DNA from: Hyphomicrobiaceae bacterium UBA7697
GTDB lineage: Bacteria > Pseudomonadota > Alphaproteobacteria > Rhizobiales > Methyloligellaceae
Direction: 5' to 3'
Assembly (NCBI GenBank): GCA_002482645.1
Contig: DLGJ01000005.1
Span: 22,730-86,729, forward strand
DNA length: 64,000 bases
Shown piece after piece: positions 1 through 7,479 of this stretch. The number at the start of each line of letters is the position of its first letter. Position 1 is the first letter of the stretch. The notes under the pieces were generated by a model, which saw nothing but the letters and a program-made list of their open reading frames with translations, did not search any database and was not told where the DNA came from. The position numbers and the translations under genes were made by a program.

Positions 1-264
1 TCGCCGAACCAGCCGCAACCGGTCTATCCGGACGGCGCGCCTGGTGCCAGGACCGAGTCCGCCGCCGAAGCGCCCGCAGAAGGGATCGTCGAAGAGGACG
101 TGATGGAGGTCACCACGCCTGAAGGCAAGACGGTGATCGTCGAGGACGACTACGAGACCATCGTGGTGCCGCCGGCCGTTTCGGAGGACGCGCCGAAAGC
201 GCCGCACAAGGGCGAGCCGCCGTCTCCGAACCAGCCGCAGCCGGTCTATCCGGACGGGCTCTAG
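1..264 (+). CDS. C-terminal part of an acidic, proline-rich protein (5' end outside window)
   Basis: An open frame runs from the first base of the window to a TAG at 262-264 (87 codons), so this is the 3' end of a gene that begins upstream. The peptide is rich in Pro, Glu, Val and Asp and has no recognisable catalytic motif. The segment SPNQPQPVYPDG occurs at the very start of the visible part and again, almost at the C-terminus, as SPNQPQPVYPDGL, which points to a longer repeat array upstream. The stretch between is acidic (EEDVMEV, VEDDYETIVV). Such composition is typical of a disordered tail or linker of an exported or surface protein, but no function can be assigned. The TAG is followed by a good rho-independent terminator, which supports the gene being real. 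Confidence 0.6.
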   Translation, partial: SPNQPQPVYPDGAPGARTESAAEAPAEGIVEEDVMEVTTPEGKTVIVEDDYETIVVPPAVSEDAPKAPHKGEPPSPNQPQPVYPDGL

Positions 265-300
265 GCACCGACGAAGGCCACAACATTTCAGGACAGCGAG

Positions 301-330
301 AGGCCTCCCTTCGGGGAGGTCTTTCTTCTT
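301..330 (+). terminator. Rho-independent terminator after the first gene
   Basis: A nine-pair stem (301-309 with 314-322, one G-T pair) closes a TTCG tetraloop and is followed by a T-rich run (TTTCTTCTT). It sits 36 bases past the TAG at 262-264 and before the purH stop, so it probably ends the plus-strand unit and may also act on purH read-through. Confidence 0.8.
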
Positions 331-357
331 GGGGGCGCCTCTTCTTATAGCACCCGG

Positions 358-1944
358 CTAATGCCGGAAGTGGCGCATGCCGGTGAAGATCATGGCGAGA
401 CCCGCCTCGTCCGCGGCGGCGATCACCTCGTCGTCGCGCATGGACCCGCCGGGCTGGATCACGGCGGTCGCGCCCGCCTCGGCCACCACGTGCAGGCCGT
501 CGGCGAAAGGGAAGAAGGCGTCCGACGCCGCCACCGACCCGATTGTCAGCGGCTGCGAAAGACCGAGCGCCTCGGCGGCGTCTTGCGCCTTGCGGGCGGC
601 GATGCGCGCCGAATCCACACGGCTCATCTGCCCGGCGCCGATACCCACCGTCGCGCCGTCCTTGGCGTAGACGATCGTGTTCGACTTCACGTGCTTTGCC
701 ACGGTGAAGGCGAAAATCAGATCGGCGAGTTCCTGTTCCGAAGGTTTGCGCTTGCTGACGACTTTCAACGCGTCTTGATCGACCAGGCGGTTGTCACGGG
801 ACTGAACGAGGATTCCGCCGGAGAGCGAGCGGAACGTAATGCCCTCGGCGCGCGGATCCGGAAGTCCGCCGGTGAGCAGGAGCCGCAGATTCTCTTTGGC
901 GGCGACGATGTCCTTCGCCGCATCCGTCGCGTCCGGCGCGATGATCACTTCGGTGAAGATCTTGACGATCTCTTCGGCGGCCTCGGCGTCGAGGGTCGCG
1001 TTGAGCGCGACGATGCCGCCGAAGGCGCTCACGCCGTCGCAGGCAAGCGCCTTCCCATAGGCCTCGGCCAGTGTCGGCGCGACGGCGACGCCGCAAGGGT
1101 TGGCGTGTTTGATGATCGCGACGGCGGCTGAGGCGTTGGGATCGAACTCGGCGACCAGCTCGAAGGCCGCGTCCGTATCGTTGAGATTGTTGTAGGAGAG
1201 CTCCTTGCCCTGGACCTGCCGGGCGGTGGCGACGCCGGCGCGCCGCTCCGCTGTCCGGTAGAATGCGGCCCATTGATGGGGATTCTCGCCATAGCGCAGC
1301 TTGGCCTCGCGTGTGCCGGCGAAGACGCGCTTTCGCGGCGCCGTCACGTCGAGCCGTTCGGCGAACCATGTCGCGATGGCGCCGTCATAAGCGCCCGTAT
1401 GGGCAAAGGCCTTGGCGGCGAGATGCCGGCGCGTGCTGCCCGTGGTGCAGCCTTCGTGCGTCGCGAGTTCTTCGAGGACTTGCTCATAGTCCCTCGGATC
1501 GACGACGACGGCGACACCGTCGTGATTCTTCGCCGCCGCGCGGATCATGGCGGGGCCGCCAATGTCGATATTTTCGATCGCGGTGGCGAAATCCGCCCCG
1601 TCCGCCACGGTGGCCTCGAACGGATAGAGATTCACCACCAGGAGGTCGATTGGCGGAATCCCATGGGTCTCCATGGCGGCCACATGTTCGGCCTTGCCGC
1701 GCATCGCGAGCAGACCGCCGTGAATTTTCGGATGCAGGGTCTTCACGCGGCCGTCCATCATTTCCGGGCTGCCGGTGATCTCGGCGACGTCGACGACGTC
1801 GAGCCCAGCCTCGCGCAAGGTCTTGGCCGTCCCGCCCGTGGACACGAGCGTCACGCCGTGCTTGGCGAGCGCCTTGGCGAAATCGGCGAGGCCGGTCTTG
1901 TCGCTGACGGAAAGGAGCGCTCTTGCAATTTTTCGTGTCGGCAT
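358..1944 (-). CDS. purH: Bifunctional AICAR formyltransferase / IMP cyclohydrolase
   Basis: PurH catalyses the last two steps of de novo IMP synthesis: formylation of AICAR with 10-formyl-THF, then ring closure to IMP in the cytosol. The 528-residue product has the usual family length. The N-terminal MGS-like IMP cyclohydrolase domain shows STGGT (about residues 35-39) and GRVKTLHP (65-72). The AICAR transformylase domain follows and contains KHANPCGVA near residue 275. The ATG at 1942-1944 lies 3 bases after the stop of the heparinase-like gene, so the two are almost certainly co-transcribed as the end of the htpX-rsmB-heparinase-purH block. Nothing is unusual in the sequence. Confidence 0.98.
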   Translation of the reverse strand: MPTRKIARALLSVSDKTGLADFAKALAKHGVTLVSTGGTAKTLREAGLDVVDVAEITGSPEMMDGRVKTLHPKIHGGLLAMRGKAEHVAAMETHGIPPIDLLVVNLYPFEATVADGADFATAIENIDIGGPAMIRAAAKNHDGVAVVVDPRDYEQVLEELATHEGCTTGSTRRHLAAKAFAHTGAYDGAIATWFAERLDVTAPRKRVFAGTREAKLRYGENPHQWAAFYRTAERRAGVATARQVQGKELSYNNLNDTDAAFELVAEFDPNASAAVAIIKHANPCGVAVAPTLAEAYGKALACDGVSAFGGIVALNATLDAEAAEEIVKIFTEVIIAPDATDAAKDIVAAKENLRLLLTGGLPDPRAEGITFRSLSGGILVQSRDNRLVDQDALKVVSKRKPSEQELADLIFAFTVAKHVKSNTIVYAKDGATVGIGAGQMSRVDSARIAARKAQDAAEALGLSQPLTIGSVAASDAFFPFADGLHVVAEAGATAVIQPGGSMRDDEVIAAADEAGLAMIFTGMRHFRH

Positions 1945-1947
1945 CGC

Positions 1948-3726
1948 TTACGTGTCGCTTGAACGGGTCTCGGGGGCGTCGTTGGGATCGATCAGCGGAT
2001 GCGGCGCCGTCTCTTCGCCGGTCCTTTCGAGATTCCAGACAACGCGGACATCGCGGGCTTCGCCCATCATACCGCTGAGCACGATCTGCGAGGTCACTTG
2101 CGGTCCGCGCGGATCGGCGAGCAGCACGCTCTCCTCGATACTCATCTCCTCGGCATTGGCGCTGAGGCGCCAGGTTTCTCCGTTGCGCAGCACCAGCAGC
2201 GCCGACATGCCGTCGCCCATCAACTGGGCCTTGACCGAGGGATGGAGATGAAAGCGCACGGCATAGGAGCCGGCGATCAAACCCTCGGGACTGCGCAGCC
2301 CGCGCGTCGAGAGCTTCTCCTCGCTGGAGATCAGATTGCCGTCGGGCGCGATGAGGATCTGCCGGGCGTGGCTGATGCCGTAGCGCTCCACATAGCCGTC
2401 GTGGGAGCCCTTGATGCGCAGGTTCCCGCCCTCGCCCTGATCGGAAAACGCCCCTTGCGGGTTGAGCGGACCGATCAGCGCCGCGTCCGCTTCGGGCTCC
2501 GCGCCCTCGCGCGCGACGGCGAACTCGGCCAACGAGTCGTCTTCGAGGCTCAAGGTCGAATGCGCCGGCGTCGTGCGCGAATAGAGCCGCCATTCCTCGA
2601 ACTCCGGCGTCGGCGCGCCGCAATTGATGACGATCGGCGCATCGCCGGAGCTCATCTCGAACGACAGGAAGCCCGCATGGGCATCGCGTGTGAGGGAGGC
2701 CGCGGGCGGGGGCCCGAGATCGCATAGGATCAGAGTCGTACCGGCCTCGACGCGCACATAGCCGGAATTCGCGGCGGAGCGGACTGGGGCGCCGTCGATG
2801 TCGTCATAGGCACGCACCGTCGCCAGGGCATCGGTCGGCGTCGGGCCGGCGCCGTTGAAGCGGGCCATCGAACCGTCGCCAAGCCGGAAGAAGCGCAGCA
2901 TCGGCATGATGCGGTCGACCGCGTCCGTCAGTTCCTTGGGCGGCGTACGGTCGCGGGCCACGAAACATTGACGCAGCGGCAGCAGATCGAGCAGCAATTC
3001 GATCAGCGCTTCGGGATTGCGCGAGATATGTCCGCCGTCCGGCAGGATCTGGCGCTCGAGCTCGCGGCAAAACGGCTTGGTGTAGCGATCCACGACCGGC
3101 TGCTGGTCGGCGATGCAAAGCCCGCCATAGAGCAGCGCCATGAGCGACAGGAGCCGCGGCACGCCGTCGGGCGCGTCCCGGTAACCGGCGGACAGATAGC
3201 GAAGTTGCGCGGTGAGTGCCTTGAGGAAGGCCTCGTAGGCTTCGGGCTCGCTCGCATCGAGAATGAGAACCGAGTTGGACAGCCACGAAATCACGCGCCG
3301 GGCGACAATCTCCGGCTGCCAGGCCAAAGGCGGAATCTTTCCCCGTAGACGGATGAAATCGTGAACCAGCGCCTTCGCCTGCTCCCGCGCCAATTCGGAG
3401 TCCGCGGCCCGCAAATGCCGGAGCCAGCCGAAACCGTATAGCCCGCGCGCCCAGCTTACCGAGGGCGGATCGATTTCGAACGGCGATTGCGCACCGATCT
3501 CGGCGAGCTTTCCAGCGAGGCCAAAATGCCCGTTGTAAATCTCGGTCGCGAAACTCGGATCGGCGGTGCGCAATTCCTGCGGGGCGAGAAGAAGTTGTTC
3601 GGCTTGCGAACCGGGGTAGCTGATGGTGGCCATTCCGGACAGCATCAGCCGCCTTAACGGACCTGGACCGCCAAGCTTCACCTCTTGAGCGCCGGAATTG
3701 CGCTCGAAGGCCTGTTCGCCCGCCAT
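1948..3726 (-). CDS. Heparinase II/III family protein
   Basis: The 592-residue product resembles the heparinase II/III-like proteins that sit next to purH and rsmB in many Rhizobiales. These have an N-terminal helical toroid and a C-terminal beta-sandwich of polysaccharide-lyase type. The true substrate is not known; a cell-envelope polysaccharide is a guess. The open frame extends upstream to 3984, but the ATG at 3724-3726 is preferred. It follows a GGAG about nine bases upstream, gives the N-terminus MAGEQAF, and avoids overlapping rsmB (ends 3857). An ATG at 3894 is the alternative. No signal peptide is evident at the chosen start. It lies 3 bases upstream of purH. Confidence 0.85.
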   Translation of the reverse strand: MAGEQAFERNSGAQEVKLGGPGPLRRLMLSGMATISYPGSQAEQLLLAPQELRTADPSFATEIYNGHFGLAGKLAEIGAQSPFEIDPPSVSWARGLYGFGWLRHLRAADSELAREQAKALVHDFIRLRGKIPPLAWQPEIVARRVISWLSNSVLILDASEPEAYEAFLKALTAQLRYLSAGYRDAPDGVPRLLSLMALLYGGLCIADQQPVVDRYTKPFCRELERQILPDGGHISRNPEALIELLLDLLPLRQCFVARDRTPPKELTDAVDRIMPMLRFFRLGDGSMARFNGAGPTPTDALATVRAYDDIDGAPVRSAANSGYVRVEAGTTLILCDLGPPPAASLTRDAHAGFLSFEMSSGDAPIVINCGAPTPEFEEWRLYSRTTPAHSTLSLEDDSLAEFAVAREGAEPEADAALIGPLNPQGAFSDQGEGGNLRIKGSHDGYVERYGISHARQILIAPDGNLISSEEKLSTRGLRSPEGLIAGSYAVRFHLHPSVKAQLMGDGMSALLVLRNGETWRLSANAEEMSIEESVLLADPRGPQVTSQIVLSGMMGEARDVRVVWNLERTGEETAPHPLIDPNDAPETRSSDT

Positions 3727-3856
3727 AAGGATCGTTCTCCACTCGAGCTGCGATGCGCCGGATCGGTGCCGCGCTCTCCCCCCGCTGCCTGTCACCCAAG
3801 CGGGGGCATTGTCGTGCAGCGCGCACCCAAGGGCAAGTGGCTCGGGCGGTTCATCC

Positions 3857-5218
3857 CTAGCCGGATCGGGCGAGCCTTGCGGCGAAAAATCCATCCATGC
3901 CGCTCCATTCCGGCGACGTGAGCCGCAATTGGTCCGGAAAGGTTCGAAGCACACCGGACGCTTGAGCCCAATCGGTGCCGCCAAAGGGCTCGTCGGCGCG
4001 CAAGGGTTCGATACGGAGCGAATCGTTCCGCGCGAGTAGCGCCGCGATTTGCGCCTCGCCTTCCTCGGGCTCGAGAGAGCAGGTGGAATAGACCAAGGTG
4101 CCGCCTGGTTTCAGCATGCGCACGGCGTTGTCGAGAAGCCGCGCCTGGAGGCCGGTCAGTTCCGCGATGTCGGCATCCGATTTGAGATAGGCGACATCGG
4201 GATGGCGGCGGATCGTGCCTGTCGCCGAGCACGGCGCATCGAGGAGAATGGCGTCGAACGGTTCGTCCGGCTGCCATGCGGTGGCATTGGCCTGAACCGT
4301 CTCGGCCGGGAGCGAAAGCCGCGCAAGGTTCTCGTTCAGGCGTGCAAGGCGGGTCTTGGAAAGGTCCACGGCCGTCACGGCGGCACCGGCCGCCGCAAGC
4401 TGCGCGGTCTTGCCGCCGGGGGCGGCGCAGAGATCGGCGATGCGCTTTCCGGCGATGCCGTGCAGGAGACGCGCGGGGATCGAGGCCGCCGCGTCCTGGA
4501 CCCACCAAGCGCCTTCGGAAAATCCCGGAAGCTCCTCGATCCGGCCTTTCGGCAAGAGGCGCACGCTCCCCGTCGGCAGCACCTGTCCGCCCAACTGCTC
4601 CGCCCACGCGTCCGCGCCGCTCTTCACGGTGAGGTCGAGCGGGGGTTCGACGAGCTGCGCATCGGCGATCGCCTCCGCACGGTCCTCGCCCCAGGCCCGG
4701 ACCCAGCGGTTCCACAGCCAGTCGGGCGTGTTCACGCGGCCCGCGTTGAGAGCCTCGGCGATCCCGGCGCCCTTCTCGGACACGCGCCGCAACACGGCGT
4801 TGACCAGCTTGTCGTAGCGCTTGGCGCGCGGGTCCCATTGCGCTAGGCGCACGGCCAGATCGATGGCCGCATGCGGGGGTACGCTCATGAACAGAATTTG
4901 GGCCGCGCCCGACAACAGGATCGGATAGAGCGTCCCCGCCCGCGCCGGCAGGCCACGATCGAGAAACGTCTCCAGTACGCGGTCGATCTGCCCTTTGCGC
5001 CGCAAGGAGGTACCGACGATGGCGCGGGCGAGGGCCCGGTCCCGTGGCGGCAGATCGAACATGGCGCCGTCCCGGACACGGCCGAGCACGTCGTCGAGCG
5101 GCTGCCGCTTCTGCAGGACGGCCTCGAGGACGCTGGCGGCGGCCCGCCGCGCGGGCAAGCCGACCTGATGGTCGCGCGTGCGGGACAGTGTCTTGTTCGG
5201 GGGGGTGGTTGCGGTCAT
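3857..5218 (-). CDS. rsmB: 16S rRNA m5C methyltransferase, RsmB/NOP2 family
   Basis: RsmB transfers a methyl group from SAM to C967 of 16S rRNA. The 453-residue protein has an N-terminal NusB-like RNA-binding domain (about residues 20-150) and a C-terminal Rossmann methyltransferase domain. The latter shows the SAM-binding motif CAAPGGKTAQL, the DAPCSATG motif and the STCSLEPEE motif. The two cysteines in DAPC and STCS are the usual base-release and nucleophile residues of RNA m5C methyltransferases. The start ATG is at 5216-5218. It lies between htpX and the heparinase-like gene in the same orientation, an arrangement common in this order. Confidence 0.95.
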   Translation of the reverse strand: MTATTPPNKTLSRTRDHQVGLPARRAAASVLEAVLQKRQPLDDVLGRVRDGAMFDLPPRDRALARAIVGTSLRRKGQIDRVLETFLDRGLPARAGTLYPILLSGAAQILFMSVPPHAAIDLAVRLAQWDPRAKRYDKLVNAVLRRVSEKGAGIAEALNAGRVNTPDWLWNRWVRAWGEDRAEAIADAQLVEPPLDLTVKSGADAWAEQLGGQVLPTGSVRLLPKGRIEELPGFSEGAWWVQDAAASIPARLLHGIAGKRIADLCAAPGGKTAQLAAAGAAVTAVDLSKTRLARLNENLARLSLPAETVQANATAWQPDEPFDAILLDAPCSATGTIRRHPDVAYLKSDADIAELTGLQARLLDNAVRMLKPGGTLVYSTCSLEPEEGEAQIAALLARNDSLRIEPLRADEPFGGTDWAQASGVLRTFPDQLRLTSPEWSGMDGFFAARLARSG

Positions 5219-5301
5219 GTCATCGTCTCCAAGGTGCTTCGGGTTCTAAAATCTCGGTCTGGGGCGATGGCCTTCGCAATGGCTAAGCCGGTGTTGGAAT
5301 T

Positions 5302-6276
5302 CTAACCCCAAGGTCCGCGCGATCCGCCACGCGGACTGTCGGGAACGCTTCCGGACCAGGGACCGGACGCGGCGGGATCGCTTCGCGTGCCGCGCTCGGG
5401 GGTGAACGCGCCGCCTCCGGTGGAACCGGCGCCGTTGGCCATGGCGACGAGCCGCGCGACGCGCTCCTCCATCGGCGGATGTGTCGCGAACAGATTGTCG
5501 AGTCGCACGCCGTGAAGCGGGTTGACGATAAAGAGATGTGCCGAGGCGGGGTTCTCCTCCGCTTCCTCGTTGGGGATGCGGGCCGCGCCGCCGGCGATCT
5601 TCTGCAAGGCCGACGCGAGCCAAAGCGGATGCCCGCAAATCTCCGCGCCGCCCTTGTCGGCCTGGTACTCGCGCGTCCGGCTGATCGCCATTTGCACGAG
5701 ACCGGCGGCCAGAGGCCCCAGGATCATCAGGGCCAGCGTGCCGATAAAGCCCATATGATTGTTGTCGCGGTTCCCGCCGAAGAACATCGCGAAATTCGCA
5801 AGCATGGAGATCGCGCCCGCAATGGTCGCGGTGATCGTCATCAGCAGGGTGTCGTGATGGCGGATATGGGCAAGCTCGTGCGCGATTACGCCCGCAAGCT
5901 CCTCCTTGGTGACCGTCTGCATGAGGCCGGTGGTGACGGCCACGGCCGCGTTTTGAGGGTTCCGCCCGGTGGCGAACGCGTTCGGCTGCGGATTGTCCAT
6001 GACATAGACCTTCGGCATCGGCAGATTCGCATTCCGCGCGAGCTGGCCGACCATGTCATAAAGTTCGCGCGCGTCGCGGCCCTGGTTCGGATCCACCAGA
6101 TGCGCGCCATACATCTTCAGGACCGCTTTGTCCGAATTCCAATAGGCGAAAAGATTCATCCCGCCGGCGAGGACGAGCGCCATGACCATGCCGGTCTGGC
6201 CGCCGAGCAAGAACCCAATTCCCATGAAAAGGGCGGTCAGCGCCGCGAGCAGAATCGCAGTGCGGAAATAGCTCAT
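5302..6276 (-). CDS. htpX: Membrane zinc metalloprotease HtpX
   Basis: HtpX is an inner-membrane zinc endopeptidase of membrane-protein quality control, with its active site facing the cytoplasm. From the ATG at 6274-6276 the product is 324 residues. Two hydrophobic segments lie near the N-terminus (about residues 6-42), followed by the catalytic HELAH at about 133-137 within VIAHELAHIRHH, and further hydrophobic segments at about 145-200. The frame stays open to 6360, but homologues begin at MSYFRTA, so the shorter start was chosen; a GGAGG lies upstream. The C-terminal 40 residues are rich in Gly, Ser and Pro. The gene heads the htpX-rsmB-heparinase-purH set and is divergent from the globin gene. 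Confidence 0.95.
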   Translation of the reverse strand: MSYFRTAILLAALTALFMGIGFLLGGQTGMVMALVLAGGMNLFAYWNSDKAVLKMYGAHLVDPNQGRDARELYDMVGQLARNANLPMPKVYVMDNPQPNAFATGRNPQNAAVAVTTGLMQTVTKEELAGVIAHELAHIRHHDTLLMTITATIAGAISMLANFAMFFGGNRDNNHMGFIGTLALMILGPLAAGLVQMAISRTREYQADKGGAEICGHPLWLASALQKIAGGAARIPNEEAEENPASAHLFIVNPLHGVRLDNLFATHPPMEERVARLVAMANGAGSTGGGAFTPERGTRSDPAASGPWSGSVPDSPRGGSRGPWG

Positions 6277-6494
6277 GAACCCTGTGGCCTCCTCAATCCG
6301 TCCAAAAATCGCGGAAATCCGCCGCTTGCTATATGTTGGGAGCCGGGAGGCCCGGCGCAAGAGCTTGGCGTGGCGGGGAAAATCGGGCGCGTCGGGCCTC
6401 CCCGAAGGACAAGCTTAAGATCGCGCTTACCTTAACACTTCATCAATCGGAAACCCGCATTCTGGCGGCAAGACAGTACAAGGAGTAACCCGAC

Positions 6495-6974
6495 ATGCCT
6501 GCCGCACTGCAAGTTTCAGACGAGGCGCGCCAGAAGTCCGCGCGCCGCGCCAAAAGCGCTCCGTCCAAGGACATCCAGCTGACGTCTGGACAGAAGCGTT
6601 TGATTCTCAACAGCTTTTTCCGCGTCGAGCCGGCGCTCGATCTCGTCGCGCAGCTCTTCTTCCTCAAGCTGTTCCGTCTCGATCCCGGTCTTCGCAAGAA
6701 GTTCGACGGTCCCGTCGAGATGCAGGCCAAGAAATTCGCCGCCGGTGCGAAACTCGCGATGATCTCGCTCGGCCATGAAGACGGCCTCGCGCCCACGCTG
6801 AAGCTGCTCGGTACGCGCCACCGTCAGATGGGCATCCGGTCCCGCCACTACCGCACCATGTCGCGGGCGCTGGTCTGGACTCTCGAGCGTTCCCTGGACA
6901 AGTCCTTCGACCGCGAGACGCGGGACGCCTGGAACGCGATGCTGGCGCAGTTCACGAAGGTGATGGCCGGCTAG
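6495..6974 (+). CDS. Single-domain globin
   Basis: This 159-residue protein matches the bacterial haemoglobin (VHb/flavohaemoglobin globin) pattern, with no reductase domain. After a basic 30-residue N-terminal extension, the B-helix and CD region reads VAQLFFLKLFRLDPGLRKKF (51-70), and the E-helix EMQAKKF places Gln77 at the distal E7 position. LGTRHRQMGIRSRHY puts His109 at the proximal F8 position. The B10 position, usually Tyr in this family, aligns with Phe56, so oxygen or NO chemistry may differ. Haem binding is inferred from these motifs. The start ATG has AGGAG about ten bases upstream, and a strong terminator follows. It is divergent from htpX and apparently monocistronic. Confidence 0.85.
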   Translation: MPAALQVSDEARQKSARRAKSAPSKDIQLTSGQKRLILNSFFRVEPALDLVAQLFFLKLFRLDPGLRKKFDGPVEMQAKKFAAGAKLAMISLGHEDGLAPTLKLLGTRHRQMGIRSRHYRTMSRALVWTLERSLDKSFDRETRDAWNAMLAQFTKVMAG

Positions 6975-7012
6975 CGGCGGCATCCGGTTGGACCGGCAGC
7001 GGTCATTGAGGA

Positions 7013-7037
7013 GGGGGTCCCGTTCGGGACCCCTTTC
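7013..7037 (+). terminator. Rho-independent terminator of the globin gene
   Basis: A perfect eight-pair GC stem (7014-7021 with 7026-7033) around a GTTC loop is followed by TTT. It lies about 40 bases after the globin stop and faces the stop of the next, convergent gene, so it may work in both directions. Confidence 0.8.
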
Positions 7038-7058
7038 GCGTCTCAGGTCCGCGATCCG

Positions 7059-7403
7059 CTATTTCGCCGGCGCAACCCTGACCTGCGCGGTCCCGTCTTT
7101 CGTGACGTAGATGGTGACGTTCTCTTCGGGTTCCAGGACCTGGGCCTTGCCGTCGACGGAGAGCTGATCGGCCGTCACCATGATCTCGTGGCCCTCGACG
7201 ATGATCTTGACCCCGTCCGAGACGGTTTCCTGGCTAAGATTCATGTAGTGCCCGGCAACCGTGACCGTGCGGTTGCCGACGGTCAGGGTCGTCGTCTCGG
7301 TGGCATCGTCGCGCGAACCGATATTGCCGATCAGCAGCACGAACACGATCACCAGCCCGAGGGCCAGTGCGATTGCGACAAGGCCGCGCATGATCCACGC
7401 CAT
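7059..7403 (-). CDS. Small membrane-anchored hypothetical protein
   Basis: The product is 114 residues if it starts at the ATG at 7401-7403, which has a good AGGGG ribosome-binding site. The frame is open to 7427 (122 residues). One hydrophobic segment near the N-terminus (GLVAIALALGLVIVFVLLIG) is followed by a soluble region rich in Thr, Val and Glu, suggestive of a beta-rich periplasmic domain with VTVAGHYMNLS and VEGHEIMVTADQL. I recognise no family. It follows acs in the same orientation, but a GC hairpin lies between them, so it may be a separate unit. No function is proposed. Confidence 0.65.
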   Translation of the reverse strand: MAWIMRGLVAIALALGLVIVFVLLIGNIGSRDDATETTTLTVGNRTVTVAGHYMNLSQETVSDGVKIIVEGHEIMVTADQLSVDGKAQVLEPEENVTIYVTKDGTAQVRVAPAK

Positions 7404-7449
7404 CGAGAGTGCCCCTAAAGTTCTCACACCCGGCGTTCATAGCGCGGTT

Positions 7450-7473
7450 CGGCCGGGCATGGGAGCCCGGCCG
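7450..7473 (-). terminator. GC hairpin after acs, probable terminator
   Basis: A perfect nine-pair stem (7450-7458 with 7465-7473) with a six-base loop starts 7 bases after the acs stop codon. There is no clear T-run on either strand, so intrinsic termination is likely but not certain. Confidence 0.5.
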
Positions 7474-7479
7474 GGGCGG

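Noticed and set aside
3726..3984. Longer N-terminus of the heparinase-like protein
   Set aside because: It would overlap rsmB and lacks family similarity; the ATG at 3726 has a better ribosome-binding site. The ATG at 3894 is not fully excluded.
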